From the NCBI GenBank assembly GCA_009760855.2, contig WPIO01000001.1:17868501-17932500 (forward strand): 64,000 nt of DNA. The letters are read 5' to 3'. Below, one piece after another: positions 34,222 through 48,154 of the stretch. Each line of letters begins with the position of its first letter. Positions within the stretch are counted from its first letter, which is position 1. The notes under the pieces are model-generated. The model ran no database searches. It saw only the letters and a program-made list of their open reading frames with translations, and was not told the origin of the DNA. The stretch comes from Cristatella mucedo. Taxonomy: Eukaryota > Bryozoa > Phylactolaemata > Cristatellidae. The translations under genes were made by a program, and so were the position numbers.

Positions 34222-37065
34222 AACGGTCATCCTGACATTAATCAACCTTAGCTGAGCAGCCAGGTTGCTACATCGGCAGGCCTGTGTCATGGCTTGGACC
34301 AAGTTATGTTTCTTGACATCTCATCGCAAGGCCAGAAAGGTCATTGTTTAAAACTGTTGCAGGGTAAGCAGCAGGCATTATACGTAGTATGTCGGCTTGT
34401 AAACTTGCGTTAAGTAACGTCGCTCAGTCCACGTGCTGCAGACGTGTTGTGTGGCAGTTTCCTAGCTTGCAAAGCATCAGAAAGGCAGCAGATAGATAGC
34501 TACGCACCTTGTACTCGGCAGCTCATCCGGCGGAAGCAGATGGATCGAAGCATTGGAGCAGCAAGCGCTAGCCGGTGGATGAAGCAGTGCCAAGTTGATA
34601 TGGCAATGCAGTAGCGTGGCTAAGCATCTGTACACACGCACAAATTACAGAGCCTTCAGCAAAAAAAACTGCGGCCCTCTGTTTCGTTGTTCTTGGCCTG
34701 CGGAAGCCTGCACTGCAGATCGAGACCTGGCAATCAAAGACTCCATTGCCTTGGTAGGCCGTCGAAATTAGTCGCATCGAGCTCTGCTACCAGCCTTGGC
34801 GGAAAGCTTGAATTGAAGCAGAGCGCCCTCGCTGCCGGCCAGCCACAAAAGCACACTGCCCGGTACCTCTGGCATGGCGATGAGCTCGGCATCAGCGCTC
34901 GTCGGCTGCTCATGCACCAGCTCGACGAATGCTCTCCGCGATGGGCATTCGTGTACTTCGGTGGTTATGAGCATTTGCATTAGTGATTAGTTGTCTTTCA
35001 AGGGCCCTTCTCTTACCCGTAGCTACTGTCTAATGGTAAACCTTCAAGCCACTCTTGGTGGTTAGCAACAAGCTTGCCCAACGGGCCCGGTGTAAAAAAA
35101 ATGCATCGGCAGGCTTATTCGAGGGCCTCGTTTGTTAGTGATCGGAGACTCTTTGAAGCTGTCGTGCCACTTTGCGGCTGGCGATGAAGGATTTCCTCCT
35201 GCAGGTCTGGAACCAAGACCCGGATCGCCAAGTGCGATTATTTCGCCCCGGGGCTGAGACCCGGCGCGTGCTAACTGATTCCTGAGTGCAGCAGCTCAGT
35301 AAGAGAAAAGTCCATTGCAGGCAGTTCGCCAAAGCAGCTGACCGAAACAGCCAGTCTGCTGGACCCTTATAACCCGAGATGCCTTGTTGGCTTGTATTAT
35401 TAAACCGAATAATCACCAGCTAACTTCAGAAATTGTTGTCCAACCTGTGCGTTCTAATGAACTGACATGGACTCTCAAACGAACCTTGCCGGATAGGGCG
35501 AATCACTTTTCATGTTAACGAGTGCACGTGTGAGCTACGTGCGTCTACTAGCACTCAAGAAAGGGCAAATAAAGTGGCCGGAACGTCGCGTGTTTCTTTT
35601 CTCAGTGCATGTCCTCCCCTATAGTCTGCTGTGTTAGGGTTGCTTGAATGCAGCAGACTGTCGTTGAGCTGGGCATCAGCATTGCTTGGCTATCAACCGC
35701 GTGTGCACGATTGGTGGGTTTGCTGCTGCAATGCAAGGGTGCAGGATGAGAAGTAGCCTCGGCATGCAGCCGGTGGCTGCATGCACGCAGCAAAGTAACC
35801 AGACTAGCAGTGTGCTCGGCGTAGCAGAATGTTCTCCGAGAATGCCAGCTCAGTTAAAATTAGTTGCAGAATGTGAAGTAGCAGCGCACAGCTGCCCCGT
35901 TGATGCACCATCCGGCTATGCAGATACACCTTGATTCACATCACTGTTCTCCGAGCACTTGTTCCCAAAAAGTGGTCTGTACTCAGCTTTCATATCCTAC
36001 CGACACGATGCAATCTGACCAGTGCAAATTGTGGCTCTCTTCCGGCTTCTTTACAGCTGACTTATGAAATTAGCTAGGGCCATTACATACTGACCATCAA
36101 TCCAACTGTCTTCAAAAAAGAATGACTCACTACTGATTGGTCTATTCATGCCAGTCTTGTTTAGTACTGGCTTCCTTAATGACTGCATATCCTACTTAAT
36201 CAGGGAAATTATTGACCGGAAGCGCTGCTCCTGATCGGCTTCCACTGCCGGCTTTTTGGTGGAAGCCTGCTGATCGGGACATCAGAACCGTTTAAGAAGC
36301 CGGTTGTTCCGGCAATAGGCTATGGAGAGGGAGTTTGGCACCGTGCCACTGTAGGCTGCTACCGGTGTCAAAAGAGAGAGTGGCATAGTCACTCATGTAG
36401 TCGATCTTAGCTGGAATTAATCGTGTGAGGGGCGATGCATATCGTTTGTCTGTTGGGCTGATCGTACGGCTCTGATCTGTGGTAAGATGCAATAGAGGGG
36501 TAAGATGCGATAGAGGGGCCAGTAGCGCTTTCGTACGCCTGAAACATAGGGAAATGCGGTCACCATAGGATGACGGGGTTGCCTAACGCAGTGGCACTGT
36601 GTGCGACAGGTGTGCTGGAGAAAGAAGGCTGAGAAACGAGTGCTGCGCTGTGCTGCATCGAACGGCATGGAGTGGAGCACCGAACATGAGCTCAGGCAGG
36701 GGTAGAAGGCAAGTGTGGTAGGCAAGTGTGTGTTGAAGCGTTGGCGTGTCACTCTTGGTCTCGCCTGCTAGCAGGCTAGTTCACTTGGTGTTTACTTATT
36801 GCCACTCGACTTCATATCAGTTGGGCGCTAACCCGGTGCTTCTCTGTAGCATCCCTGCTTAGTTTGCATGCATAGCAGCTTGTGTGGCATCGGGAAGTTT
36901 CCATGGGCAGCATCGTAGACGCTTTCTTTTTCTGCTATGGTTTTTTACTCTTCAAGCTTTCTTTTTCTGGTAATCGTGCATGCTGGCCGATGGTTGGGTT
37001 GATGCATCACTGGTTGATGCTGCCTTGCCCTCATGTGTATTCGTATGTATTGACGGTATGCTGAC
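34222..37065. other. No recognisable gene or repeat
   Basis: Mixed-composition sequence with short frames only. No tails, boxes or microsatellites of note. Confidence 0.4.
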
Positions 37066-37069
37066 AATG

Positions 37070-37545
37070 GCAGCTCTGTTAATGTAATGTGTGTCCATCT
37101 GTAACGAGTGGAATGCTATGCAGGTGAGTTTTCCATAGTGCCCTTAAAGCCTATGCGGTTTTTGTTGTGCATATGGTGGTAGCCAACAGACTGTATCTCA
37201 CACAGCAAAGAGAAAGTGAGTACTGTAGCTAGACAGGAGAGAAGCCAAAGGGGGTGAGTAGCATGGAAGTAGCAGCTCAACGGCTAGAAAGGATGTGCCG
37301 CGGCAGGAGGAGAGTAGATGTCGTTGCTTAAAAATTGCCTGAGTTCCAAAATCTTAAGACCTGCTCTGAGAAAGAGCTCCTGTCGCCAGTGGTCTTAAGC
37401 ATTGAAATGGACCAGCTAATTTGTCGTCGATAGAGGAGCCTGGGGCGCGAGCAGGTTACAGCTGATGCAGCAGTGCTGCTAGAGATATGAAGGAGCCAAG
37501 CCATGGCATGACTTGTTGGTCGTAGCAAGAATTTTGCTTTGTTTC
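37070..37545 (-). mobile_element. LINE-B 3' end, reversed
   Basis: ACAGACTGTATCTCACACAG, AAGTGAGTACTG, GAAGTAGCAGCTCAACGGCT and AAGGATGTGCCGCGGCAGGA match the reversed copies at 2836-3320 and 43850-44510. The C-terminal ORF is broken. Confidence 0.7.
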
Positions 37546-38332
37546 CGTTAATCGACCGGGAGCCACTGGCAGCTTATTCAGCAAAGGAGAAATATGGGCT
37601 GAACATCTGAGATTTGTTCCGACGTGAACGTCAACTGCCGAGTGCAGCATTGGCTGGATCCTGATCACCATGCCATTGCTACCGATTTGTAACCATTGGC
37701 AGTATCCTCGAGGCCTGGTATCGTATCCTGGCATAAGTTAGGAATGCGAAATTAGAAGAAGTCAAATTCGAGATTGTTTTTATTCGTGCTAGTGAGACAA
37801 TAGCTACAAAGCCAGGTGCTGAAATACTGAAATGAAATGATTTGTTGGCTGACCAACTGTGAGTGACCGTGGCACAGCCTCTCACTAGCACTAACTACAG
37901 TTGTTGCTAGTTTTTTGTGATTTATTCTTTTCCCTGATATTTCGAATATTGTTAGAGGTACTGCGCATGCACTTACTAATGTAAAAGTGTTGTGGGAGGA
38001 CTAACTATCAACTCGTGGACATGTGGCAGGTACGCAGAAATAGGCAGATGCAAAGAAGTGGTTATGGGAGAGACCGGTGCAAAGCTGGGAACCAGCAGAA
38101 AGGCTAAACACACAGGAAATGCTACGAAATATAGATTGACGACTACACCTGAAGTGCGAGAGACGGCAAAGGTGGAGATGTAGGCAAGAACTCTTAGATA
38201 AAAGGCATGTTTGTACTTCTTACATCATTCGTATCAGCTGGAGTGTGTATTGGTGCAATCATGCCCTTGTTGAGGTGACTGTGGGATGCATCAATTCCCG
38301 ATCAATTCTCCTTGCTAGCTATCGCACTGCAG

Positions 38333-38507
38333 AGAGCAGAGCTTAGAGAGAGGGGGAAGAGGGAGCTGTTGGGAGACAGACTAGAAGTACACAGGGGTGA
38401 GCAAAGTGAGATGGAGGGTCTGAGGCAATCGAGTAATAGTAAAGAAGACCAGTCAATGATGAGGCGCCGTTGGAGAGTTGCAAACTTGCTAGCATCCAGG
38501 ATCAGAG
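38333..38507 (+). CDS. Gene B candidate exon: charged helical region
   Basis: Acceptor GCACTGCAG, consensus donor ATCAGAG|GTAAGT. It has 58 codons, phase 0 to 1. The peptide is rich in Arg, Glu, Lys and Gln with spaced Leu (RAELRERGKRELLGDRLEVH, then SMMRRRWRVANLLASRIR), probably one or two helices. Its phase 1 exit matches the entry of the exon at 40480. GA-rich sequence can open Arg-Glu frames by chance, so this is less certain than its neighbour. Confidence 0.5.
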
Positions 38508-39071
38508 GTAAGTGCATGCAGGATCGGCTGTTGCGTCGCTGTCACAGAGCGACATGAGCCAGAGCATGCCGTGATGATGCATACCGATGTGACAGGCTGG
38601 CTTCGTATCCGCCTCTTGGACTGTCACCTCGTTGGCACACCGCGTGCCATGCCACGCCGCTCCTCGCCAAAGCTTGGCTCAGATGCGAGTTCGGACGTTG
38701 GACAGGCCTGCTGTCATTTACTGCCTGGGAACCTGCTCTTGCTCCTGCGCCAAAGTGGAGCCAAGCAGGGCAGCAGTGTGAGGGCCGCCCGATCATCTCA
38801 CCGCACGTCCAGCCCCGGTTTGGTGTCCCAGTGCCGAGAGGAGAGGTTAGCCAAAAAAAAAAAATGCCAGTGCCGTTAGCAAAGGAGTGCTTGCATCATT
38901 AGATGTCAGAGGCGCAAGGCGATTTCTCAATCTCTCGCTTTGGTGACTGGGGCTGCTTGTGCCGAGCGGTCGATTACCGCGATGATTCACCTTGCTGCTG
39001 CATCTCTCAAAGGGATAGTAGCATGCCCAAGTGTGCACCGGGTCGAAGAAGAAAGATGTGATTTGGGTTCA

Positions 39072-39228
39072 CCTCCCTCCCTCCCTCCCTCCCTCCCTCC
39101 CTCCCTCCCTCCCTCCCTCCCTCCCTCCCTCCCTCCCTCCCTCCCTCCGTCCCTCCCTCCCTCCCTCCCTCCCTCCTCCCCTCCCTCCCTCTCTCCTCTC
39201 TCCCTCCCTCCCTCCCCCTCCCTCCCTC
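39072..39228. repeat. (CCCT)n microsatellite
   Basis: About 155 bases of CCCT with few interruptions (CCGT, CTCT). Pro-Ser and Gly-Arg-Glu frames are artefacts. It lies in the intron before the exon at 40480. Confidence 0.98.
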
Positions 39229-40479
39229 ACCCCCCCTGCAAGCCCGGCTGGCGGCTGAGCCCTCACAGCAGAGCTGTGTTCTATGCAGAGCTGTATGCTA
39301 TGCACTAGCCTAGCGGTGCTGTATTCACTAGGTTTGACCTTTTCAAACTTCAGTTCGATGTGCTGGGCAGAGAGTATATGATCATGTCGCCAACTGAAAT
39401 TCGTTTGTATGCCGATCAGTGCCACGGGGATTAAGCAAGGGCCGCCTTTGGTTCTGCTCACCGCCGATCAGGCCTCCGCAATGCTACGCTGTGTGCACAA
39501 AGCTAGTTCGGTGGTGGCATGTCTGTAATTCTAGAACGCATGATGACCGAAAGCCGTCTGTTTAGGAGGTGACAGTAGAAAAAGGTTGCCTTTAGCAGAG
39601 AACAAGTGTGCGACCTCTGGTTTCCTGCTCCAGCGTACCTGATGAGCGATTGAGACTGCCCAACCACGGCTGCTGCTCTCATCACGTGCCTTGGCCTTGA
39701 AGCCTGAGTGTGCAAGTGACCGCTTGCGCACTCGAGCCGAGTTCCGGTGCACTGGCAGAATGCGTGCGGAAAGTGTTTTTAATTTGGATCGGGTGCGGAG
39801 CTGCGACCGCTGTTTGATACTGCAAAAAGCTAGCGTGCAATTGTAAACGCCGATAGAAAAATCTGGGGAGCGAATCCCTCACCCATCCGAAATGGTAGCC
39901 ACTGTACAGTGAGTGCGCAGAGCCGGATCCGAAAAGCGCCGTCGTGGCTTTGAGCCGATTCCGGAAATTTCCGACGGGTTGGCTATGTCGTCTCTGACCT
40001 GAAGCAGGGCCTGGAGCCGTAGAGTGGTGGGGCAGAAAACGGCTTGGGACCGGGAGCATGCAATAGCCCAAGCCACCACCACCTAGGCAGTACACCTCTG
40101 GTAGGCAAGGACGGCGCCTTGTCATTGCTGCATTCTTTGCTGTGGTGCATTGCTGTAGTGGCTCTCGAGAAGTGAGTGCTCTTGGCTTAAATCAGAAAGT
40201 AGGCCCCAGTGCCTCGTGATGCTTAGTCGAATCGCTGCCAGTCAGCAAACGGCGCTTGAATGTGCCACCACGTCGGCAGCACCGCTCGCTGGAACCTGCC
40301 TGCAGTGCTTGATTGACCATTGTGCATAGCAGGCTCCACTCTTTAAATCCTTTCCGTCCACTCGTGCGAAGCACGCCACGTGGCAGCGGCAGCAGTCATT
40401 CTGTCGTGCTGTGCATGCCCGTGAGCTAGAGCGTTCACACAGGCCGCCCTCAACGTCCATTGTGCCTCTGCCTCTGTAG

Positions 40480-40611
40480 ATATAGTCCACCTCGTGTTCC
40501 ACGGAAGACAGGCCGCTGCCATTACTCGGACGTTTCTGCTCGACAAAGGACGACTCAGGCTGGACACGGTGAAATCCGTTTTTGGAGTGAGCCACCTCGA
40601 GCTGCTTCTAG
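40480..40611 (+). CDS. Gene B exon: first half of a possible ubiquitin-like fold
   Basis: Strong acceptor (GTGCCTCTGCCTCTGTAG) and donor (TTCTAG|GTGAGG). It is 132 bases, phase 1 to 1. The peptide is IVHLVFHGRQAAAITRTFLL, DKGRLRLDTVKSVFGV, SHLELLL. The order of a hydrophobic strand, a second strand (ITRTFLLD), a helix (LDTVKSVFG) and a third strand (HLELLL) is that of beta-grasp domains (ubiquitin-like, PB1, DIX or doublecortin-type). The next exon supplies DGLAVVLTSNIDGYVPLKF, completing a plausible fold. No family is fixed. The exon is well supported by splice sites; its function is unknown. Confidence 0.65.
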
Positions 40612-43384
40612 GTGAGGCAGCGCCGCTCGCTTGCTGGCGTCCTACCAGCTGCGGCTGCAGCCGTCGGCCGGCCGCAAGCGTCGCGACGCAGTATTCGTGA
40701 CATTTCCTGCTTGTCCCTGCTTTGCTTTGGCGTCGTGTCAGCAGTCGTGTCGAGAGCGAGCACTCGGCTTCCTTTGTCGGCGCGAGAGCTGTTTGGAGGC
40801 AGGTTTGACTTTCAGCGGAGTGCGCTGACTTTCGTTTTGCAAGTAGTCTCGCGAGCACCGCTTGCTAGAGTGACGAAACTGTCGGCTAGGAGACTGGCTG
40901 TTCGACGCTCGATCGAACTCGCCTGGCGGCTCTTTTCTTGCCGACCTCGACGATCCGTCGTCTGCTTGTCCGCGGGGCCCGCCTCTCCTGGGCAGTTATG
41001 GCTGCTCGTGCCTGCTAGATGTCTGCGGGTTTTCCTCGATTGTCGCATCGAGTTCGAGCTTGGTTTAGTTGCGGTTGCCTGGTTTCGAGCATAGCATTCG
41101 ATCTGGTTGCATTGACTCGTGCGATCCCTGCTGCTGCTGAGGAGGAGCGAATGCTGCTTGCTGGGAGTGCTGCTTGCGGTTTCTGGGACGAATGCATGAT
41201 AGCATGCCTATGCAGCTAGTTGCTCAAGCCAACTTTTGTGATGAAATCGTGTTGTGGTAGAGCTGCTGCTGGTTGTTGGCTGCTGTGGGATGCTGCCTCT
41301 CCGCTCCTATCGCATCGCCGGATGAAGTCGCTTTGCCGCCACTTTTACCCCCCCCCCCACACTCGATGCCAGCTGCCGAGACTTGCCTCATTTGTGCCGA
41401 CCGTCTTGTACTGGGCTCCTCGAGAAATGCAGCAGCCCTTAGTGCTCCTATGTTCGGAAGCAATAACTTAACCGGTGCTTAGCTTTCCTTCGCTGCTCTA
41501 CTTACCGTTGGTATCGTGTCACCAGCTCCGGCAGGTGGCACTCCAGCTCTGGATCTGGTCGGGCAAACTGTTTTTTCATCGCACTGTGCCAGTGTTAGTG
41601 GGAGGGGTCTCTTGAAGCCAACTAGTATCGCCACGTTGCGAAGCAGCAGCCTACCAGTGCTGGCTAGCTGCAGTGACTTGTCACTGCAACGTGACCGCAT
41701 CACCGAGACTATCTGACAGCAACAGCCTCGGTTCCGTTCTGCCATGCACGGTGCGGATAGCAAGGTGGCTTCCCGGTTATGTGGAGCATGCCGCCAGCAA
41801 TAGCGCCCTAGCGCTGCCGATGTCGGCTCTAGTAATTTGGTTTGACTCTGTCTTCGATGGTCACAGTGGTCCACTGTTCCTGTGGAGTTTTGAAGTGAAC
41901 GCCTGCTTCCTGCCATGCTCCAAGTCCTTTCCGATGTCTATGCCGACGACACTCAGGTTGGTCTCATCCACGCTCGAGCCCCGAGCTTCGTCAAGTACGC
42001 GTGCAAATTAGGTCCAAAGTCTTAGCGGGGACACTGGCGCCGGCTGCTCAGCTCTCTTCCCCGTGCATATAGTACACGGACGGGAAGATCAGTGGGTGTG
42101 ACTTTTTACTAAACGTTAGCTTTGTGAACCTTGGAAATATCAGTCTTAGGGTCTCATTGCTCATCGCTCGCTTGACAGCTGCCATCAGCTTCGGGGTTCG
42201 TCCTACACAAGTGCAGCGCTGACAGGAAGCACGGAGTGGCATGGCTTGAAGCTTGCCATGACAGGAAGCTCGTGAAGTGCTAAGGTGCAGGCAGTAGCTG
42301 GAATGTGATTCCCAGAAATTGCAATGTGCCTGTGTTGCTGGCTAACATGCCTGTTAACATGTGTTGCTGGCTCTGGTGTTTGCGACATGTTGTTCCTTTC
42401 AAGTTGTGCCCTTTAGAAAGTCGTGGGCCTGCCCATTTTTGAAGGCTCGTGCCATCTTCCCTCTAGTTCTTACTGTCACATTCGACATTAGAATATATTA
42501 TGTTATTGCCTGCAATATAATTTGGTAATTCCCGCATCTTTTTCAGATCTTTTGCAGAATCATTAGCCAATTTTTATTTCCGATTCAAAATTGCATCGGT
42601 CGATTAATTTTTAATCGGGTCTTAAGTAAAATTTGAAGGAAGTACTGTATGCATATCCGAATGAGAATTTGATATGCCTAAATGATTCAAAATTAGGCAT
42701 CATTGTTCACCTATCCAAAAAAAACGTTGATGTAGGTCGCTTAAAAATAGGTCAACAACGCAAAGTTTAACATGCATAGTTTAACGCCAGCTACGTGATC
42801 GGTTGGCTTTGGTAGGGAAAAATTGTGCACCTCTAATCTTATTCCACTCTGCTAAAGCTCACCAGTCGCTACCTCACGTTTTATCCTTTACTTTAAACTT
42901 TGAAGTGGCGACGTACGTTTAAAAGGGAACTATTCATGGTTGGGGGCTCTCTGCTGAGCACATAGAAACTACAGTATTTTAGCCCAGCAACAGTGATTCC
43001 CCCCATTGTCAATTCGGACTAAAAAGCTGCTTTATTTCAGCCAGCTCATCGAGTTGAAGTGCGCCAAATTTGATAATATTGATGTGGCCGAACAAAGCCG
43101 AGCAATGCTTATACTTTAGGTCCTAGTCTGCCAGAAGCAAGATCGGGCCAACCAATCACTAGTCACCACTTCGGCACAACACGCCTCCTGCATTACAGAA
43201 AGAGAATATTTAGCTGAACCGGCATTCTTATATATGTGTAGACCATAAACCCCAAAGGAGTATCCTAGCACTTGAAAGAGTCATTAAAAAACCCTATAAG
43301 TTTCGTCGACCTCGGTAGTTGAATCCACCGTAAACCCCCTAACCAGATGGTACAGTCATTGTTGCATACATAGATGGCGACTGG

Positions 43385-43745
43385 TAATAATAATAATAAT
43401 AATGCATTTGTATATTGCCCTCGGAGAACTTAATCTCTGTCTATTCGCTTTGCATGTGCTGTAAAGGAAGCATGGCCATAGGGTAAGTGGTAATATGCGC
43501 AGTGTCAGCACGAACAAGCAAACAAAGGACACCTCACAAGGAGCCAGCTAGCAGTGCGACGAACAGGTGCGTCAGTCGGGGTGAGCTCCAGGCTTTGGGA
43601 GCATAAATGATCTCCAGAATATTTCAGGTTGGTTCGAGGCATAGCTTGACGATTTGAGTCAGAAGAGTAGTGGCTGGTACGATGCCTAGCCTATTTGAGT
43701 AGCCACACTTTGCATAATGTGATTAATGCAGACTACACGGCCTAT
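43385..43745 (-). mobile_element. LINE-A C-terminal end and tail, reversed
   Basis: (TAA)n at 43387-43402, TATATTGCCCTCGGAGAACT, TTAATCTCTGTCTATTCGCT, then 3'UTR with GTGTCAGCACGAACAAGC and the end of the ORF (CTCCAGGCTTTGGGAGCATA) as in other copies. Confidence 0.8.
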
Positions 43746-43849
43746 GTGACTTTCCTTTAGCTCGTTCCCCTTCGCCTGTTGTCTGAAGCGATTGCCACAT
43801 GGGCATTGTGCATGTGCAGACCCGATTTGATGGAAGCCGGCTCTAGGAG

Positions 43850-45300
43850 CAATGTAATGTAATCTATCTCTGTCTGTAACTTAACAAAGCCACAAAGACT
43901 AAGTGGGCAATGTAATGCAATATATCTCAGTAAGTCTACAAAAACTAAGTGGGTGTTACGAAGGAGAGCTTTCTATAGCCCACTCAAAGCCCAAGCAGCC
44001 TTCGTTAGCCAACAGACTTCATCTCTAGCAATAAAGAGAGAAAGTGAGAAGCACAGCTGAGTCAGGAGGGCAGTCGAGGAAGTCAGTCGCTTGAAAGTAG
44101 CTGTTCAGGACGGCTGGAAAGGATGTGCCACAGTCAGCAGCGTAAGAACAGATGTCTTGCATAAGTATTCTGGAACTGAGCTACGACGTGTACGACCTGC
44201 ACAGCGAAAACTTCTGTCGCCAACGGTCTTTAAGCATGGGAATGAAGCAGCCAATTTACTGCCCATAGAGAATCTGAGTGGCACAAGGAGGCTACACTTA
44301 GTGCCACAGTTCAGCAGGTATGGAGGAGCCAAACCTTGGCAGGTCTTATGGGTCAGCATAAGAATTTTGTTTAACTACCCCTTCAGCCATATTAATCACC
44401 AGCTGCAGTGGCCTAATAGCTTTTTTTGGTTGTCCAGCCAAAATAGAATTGCTATAATCCAGCCTAGACAGAACCAGGGAGCTTGTTAAATGTTTTACAA
44501 GCACATGGGTAGACAGTCCCTAATCCTATGTATGGACGTGGTGGCTAGCTGTTGAGACAGTCTTCTTAATGACTTTCAAAATGTAGACAGCTTGTCAAAG
44601 AGAAGACCTAAATTCCGAACACACTGTGACGGTCGCCGAACAGCATCGCCTATTAGAAGACCTCTCCAAGTCCAGCTGCATGCGTAGGGTGTCCTATGAG
44701 TTGGGAGCTCGGTTTTATCGTCGTTTACTTAAGGAAATTAGCCGACAACCAGGATCTAATGCAGGCAAGTGTTAAGTTTATCTGTCACTGAAGCAGATTT
44801 CGACCGTTTAAACGAAAAATGCAGCTGGGTATCGGCAGCATAGACGTTATAGGCGATCCCATGGGCCCAAAACACTTTTTCCAGAGACTCTAGATGAAGA
44901 CTATAAATGGAGAACAGCAAAGGACCGAAAAAGGACCCCTGTGGTACTCCAGGGGGTGACTGGTCTGGTAGGTGAGACTTGACCACCACACTACACGGAT
45001 TAAATGCGGATTAGATCGGACGAGTGCTATTTGAACCACACCAGTGCCTTGTCAGCCAGACCGATCGTTGTTCTCAATTGTGTAAGTAGGATATCGTGGT
45101 TACTCGTGTCGAACGAAGCTGATGTATCCAAAAGGGCCAGGGCAGAGGCATTGCTGTCATCGTTGCTGCATAGGATGTCGTAGGTGAACCGTATTAGAGC
45201 AGTATCAGTGGAGCGGCGTCACTTGAATCCCGACTGAAATTTTTCTGAGAGTCCGTTCTTTCAGTACGTTCTACAACCCTCTTAGCGACAATCTTTTCAA
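43850..45300 (-). mobile_element. LINE-B with RT core, reversed
   Basis: The longest LINE-B copy. The 3' end is at about 43860 (matching 52565 and 2836), the C-terminal region at 44105-44359 (minus) contains GLAPPYLLNCG and LKTVGDRSF. The catalytic core at 44756-44989 (minus) reads SPPGVPQGSFFGPLLFSIYS, then YNVYAADTQLHFSF. The YADD box has become YAAD, losing one catalytic Asp, so it is dead. Further minus-strand frames to about 45300 hold the ALLDTSASFDTSNHD-like region in broken form. Confidence 0.8.
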
Positions 45301-45610
45301 GAGTCTTGGCCTAAAAAGGAAGATGGGAAACTAGGCGATGGCTTGCTAGGACCTCGAAATTGACTTCAGACTTTTAAGTATTGGTCGAACGATGGCCGAT
45401 TAAGCTTTCGTATCGCCTTGTACCCATGCAAATATCAACCGAGCAGGCGTGCATCTGCAGCGAGTGGCGCCAACGGCCAATGTAGGCTCTGTCATTTTAA
45501 AGCACGTGCGAGCTCTTGCTGTGTGTATCAGGCTACTCCTTTGTTCGTGGTTGTTGCAGTAGACTGAGTGTCGTGTGCCGGTTCTGATGGCCCATGCTTT
45601 CGACCTAATA

Positions 45611-45649
45611 TCATGATGATGATGATGATGATGATGGTGATGGTGATGG

Positions 45650-45680
<31 letters not shown>

Positions 45681-45760
45681 GATAGCACTAATCGAACTTG
45701 ACCTCTTTCAGGCACTTCATGTATGCTGGGAATGAAGCATTGGTCACTTCTCCTTTGCAG
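45611..45760 (-). mobile_element. LINE-A tail with expanded (ATG)n end, reversed
   Basis: A (TGA/TGG)n microsatellite at 45611-45684 replaces the usual (ATT)n end. It is followed by reversed tail AGCACTAATCGAACTTGACC, TCTTTCAGGCACTTCATGTA. Confidence 0.7.
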
Positions 45761-45844
45761 CAAACTTCTCTGCAAATGAAATATTTGTTTAATAGCTAAA
45801 GTGGGCTGTGGTGCAGCCAGCCCTTGACGTTTTTGCACTACCCG

Positions 45845-45845
<1 letters not shown>

Positions 45846-45924
<79 letters not shown>

Positions 45925-45936
45925 TTCTCTCTCTCG
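45846..45936. repeat. (CT)n microsatellite
   Basis: About 90 bases of CT with a CACTTT interruption near the 3' end. Confidence 0.98.
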
Positions 45937-46559
45937 ATCCTGCTCTGGCCAGCAGTGAGGACGCCCGAAGCTGAGGCATTTGCGAGCCTCGCATTCCGGC
46001 ACTCACATTGTCTGCATGCCGTCGTGCTAGGCTAGCTTCGTCGCCTTTGCTCCCGCCCGTGGCTCGCCCAACCAGTTGGCAGCGAGTGGCACCAGACGGC
46101 ACTGGCCAAGCTAGCTGGCAGTGAATGGTTCGACCGTAACCTGTGCAACCGACGGCTCCGTGCCCAGCACGATGCCATCACCCAGTCCACGAGCCATTAT
46201 CTGTGGCTGCTACGGTGTTTTGGAAAACCACCCTGGTGTCAAAAAAACAAAAGAAAAAAAAGAAAATGGTTCTGGTACTTCCCATTTTGGCACGTGCATG
46301 ACTGCATGACGTGGCCGTAGCAGCTCTCTTCTTTCTCTTGCGGTTTGCATTGGCCTCGCGGTCGGTTTCTGGTCAAGTGCCCCTGCTTGGTAGATGGTTA
46401 ATACAGAGGCTGTCACCATGCCTCTTATTTCCGTTTGCTCCGACTGGCCCTTTGCCACAAGGTAGATTCCAAAGCCTGCCGTGCACGTCTGTAGGCGGGC
46501 TAGGTGGGGGTAGGGCGCCATCTTTTCTCGTTGTAGTTACTCAAAAGTGGACTGCATGC

Positions 46560-46640
46560 TAATAATAACAATAACAATAGTAATAATAATGCACTCGAAG
46601 AGCACCCTTAGAGAGCCAAGTCTCTTTCTAGGCAAGTGTG
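46560..46640 (-). mobile_element. LINE-A tail, reversed
   Basis: (TAA)n with AACAATAGTAATAATAATGC, AGAGCACCCTTAGAGAGCCA and AGTCTCTTTCTAGGCAAGTG. A (GA)n tract begins immediately where the 3'UTR should continue. Confidence 0.8.
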
Positions 46641-46644
46641 CTGT

Positions 46645-46942
<298 letters not shown>

Positions 46943-47212
46943 ACAGAGGAGCAAGCAGTCTGCATCGATGAACAATAATCAACCAGTGAAATAATAGGAG
47001 CTCGGAAAGTGCCCGTGGCCTGTGCAACACAAGTGCTGCGTCTATCACGGCGCAGCTGAAAAAAAGTGTCGAAGACTCGTAAGTAGTGAGAGCAGTGAGT
47101 GTGGTGGGGGTTAGCAAGATTTGGCTGGCTGGCATTGGCATCCCGTGAATTCTTCCACAGACCAGCCTCATACATGTCGCGCCAGTCTCATCTGCCTCGA
47201 CTGCCTGCCCGT

Positions 47213-47383
<171 letters not shown>

Positions 47384-48003
47384 CTCACACCTGCAACTCG
47401 AACTCACTCCTAGCAGCTCCTGCCGTGCTAATTGGTGGAGACTGGAGAGAGGAAACGCGTTTAGCAACGTGATCGAATCAGCCGTGAGCAGGCCCGTTTA
47501 GATGACAGCAGAAATTGGAACTGACGTGACCGCTAGGCCACTTAGGCTCGGTCCTCCGAAGGGCTCCGTCCGTGACTGCGCGTCGACCGTGTCTGCACCA
47601 CTGCTGCCACTGGGGCCTGCGCAATGCTGCTCGCGACCACTGCAGTCCTTGAGCGCGGCACGTCACACGTGGCTCCTCGGTGTCGTCACGTGGTGCAAAC
47701 GTCGCCAGGAGCACCGGCTTCTGCCCTTGTTCTGGCGATCCTTAAATGAGATGGCAGAGCTGGCACGCAAAGGAAGAGGGTGGGGAGAGGTAGGAGGAGG
47801 GGATATGTGTGGGAGGAGGGCATCACTACTATGAGCCACCGCGGCTCGACAGTTGCTTGGCCTCAGTAGCCACCTCTGCAGCAGGTTCGACGGTAGCAGA
47901 CGCCAGTCCTCCTGTGTGGCTTAGCTTCTACGTGGCGGCTGCTTGTGCGAATGAGGCTGCCACCTGGTACCTCTTCGTGGGGTCCCACGTGAGCTCACAC
48001 ACT

Positions 48004-48005
<2 letters not shown>

Positions 48006-48084
<79 letters not shown>

Positions 48085-48154
48085 TCTCCCTCCCTCCCTC
48101 CCTCCCTCCCTCCCTCCCTCCCTCCCTCCCTCCCTCTCTCTCTCCCTCCCTCTC
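48006..48154. repeat. (CT)n followed by (CCCT)n
   Basis: About 75 bases of CT turn into about 70 bases of CCCT. It ends exactly at the LINE-A tail start. Confidence 0.98.
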
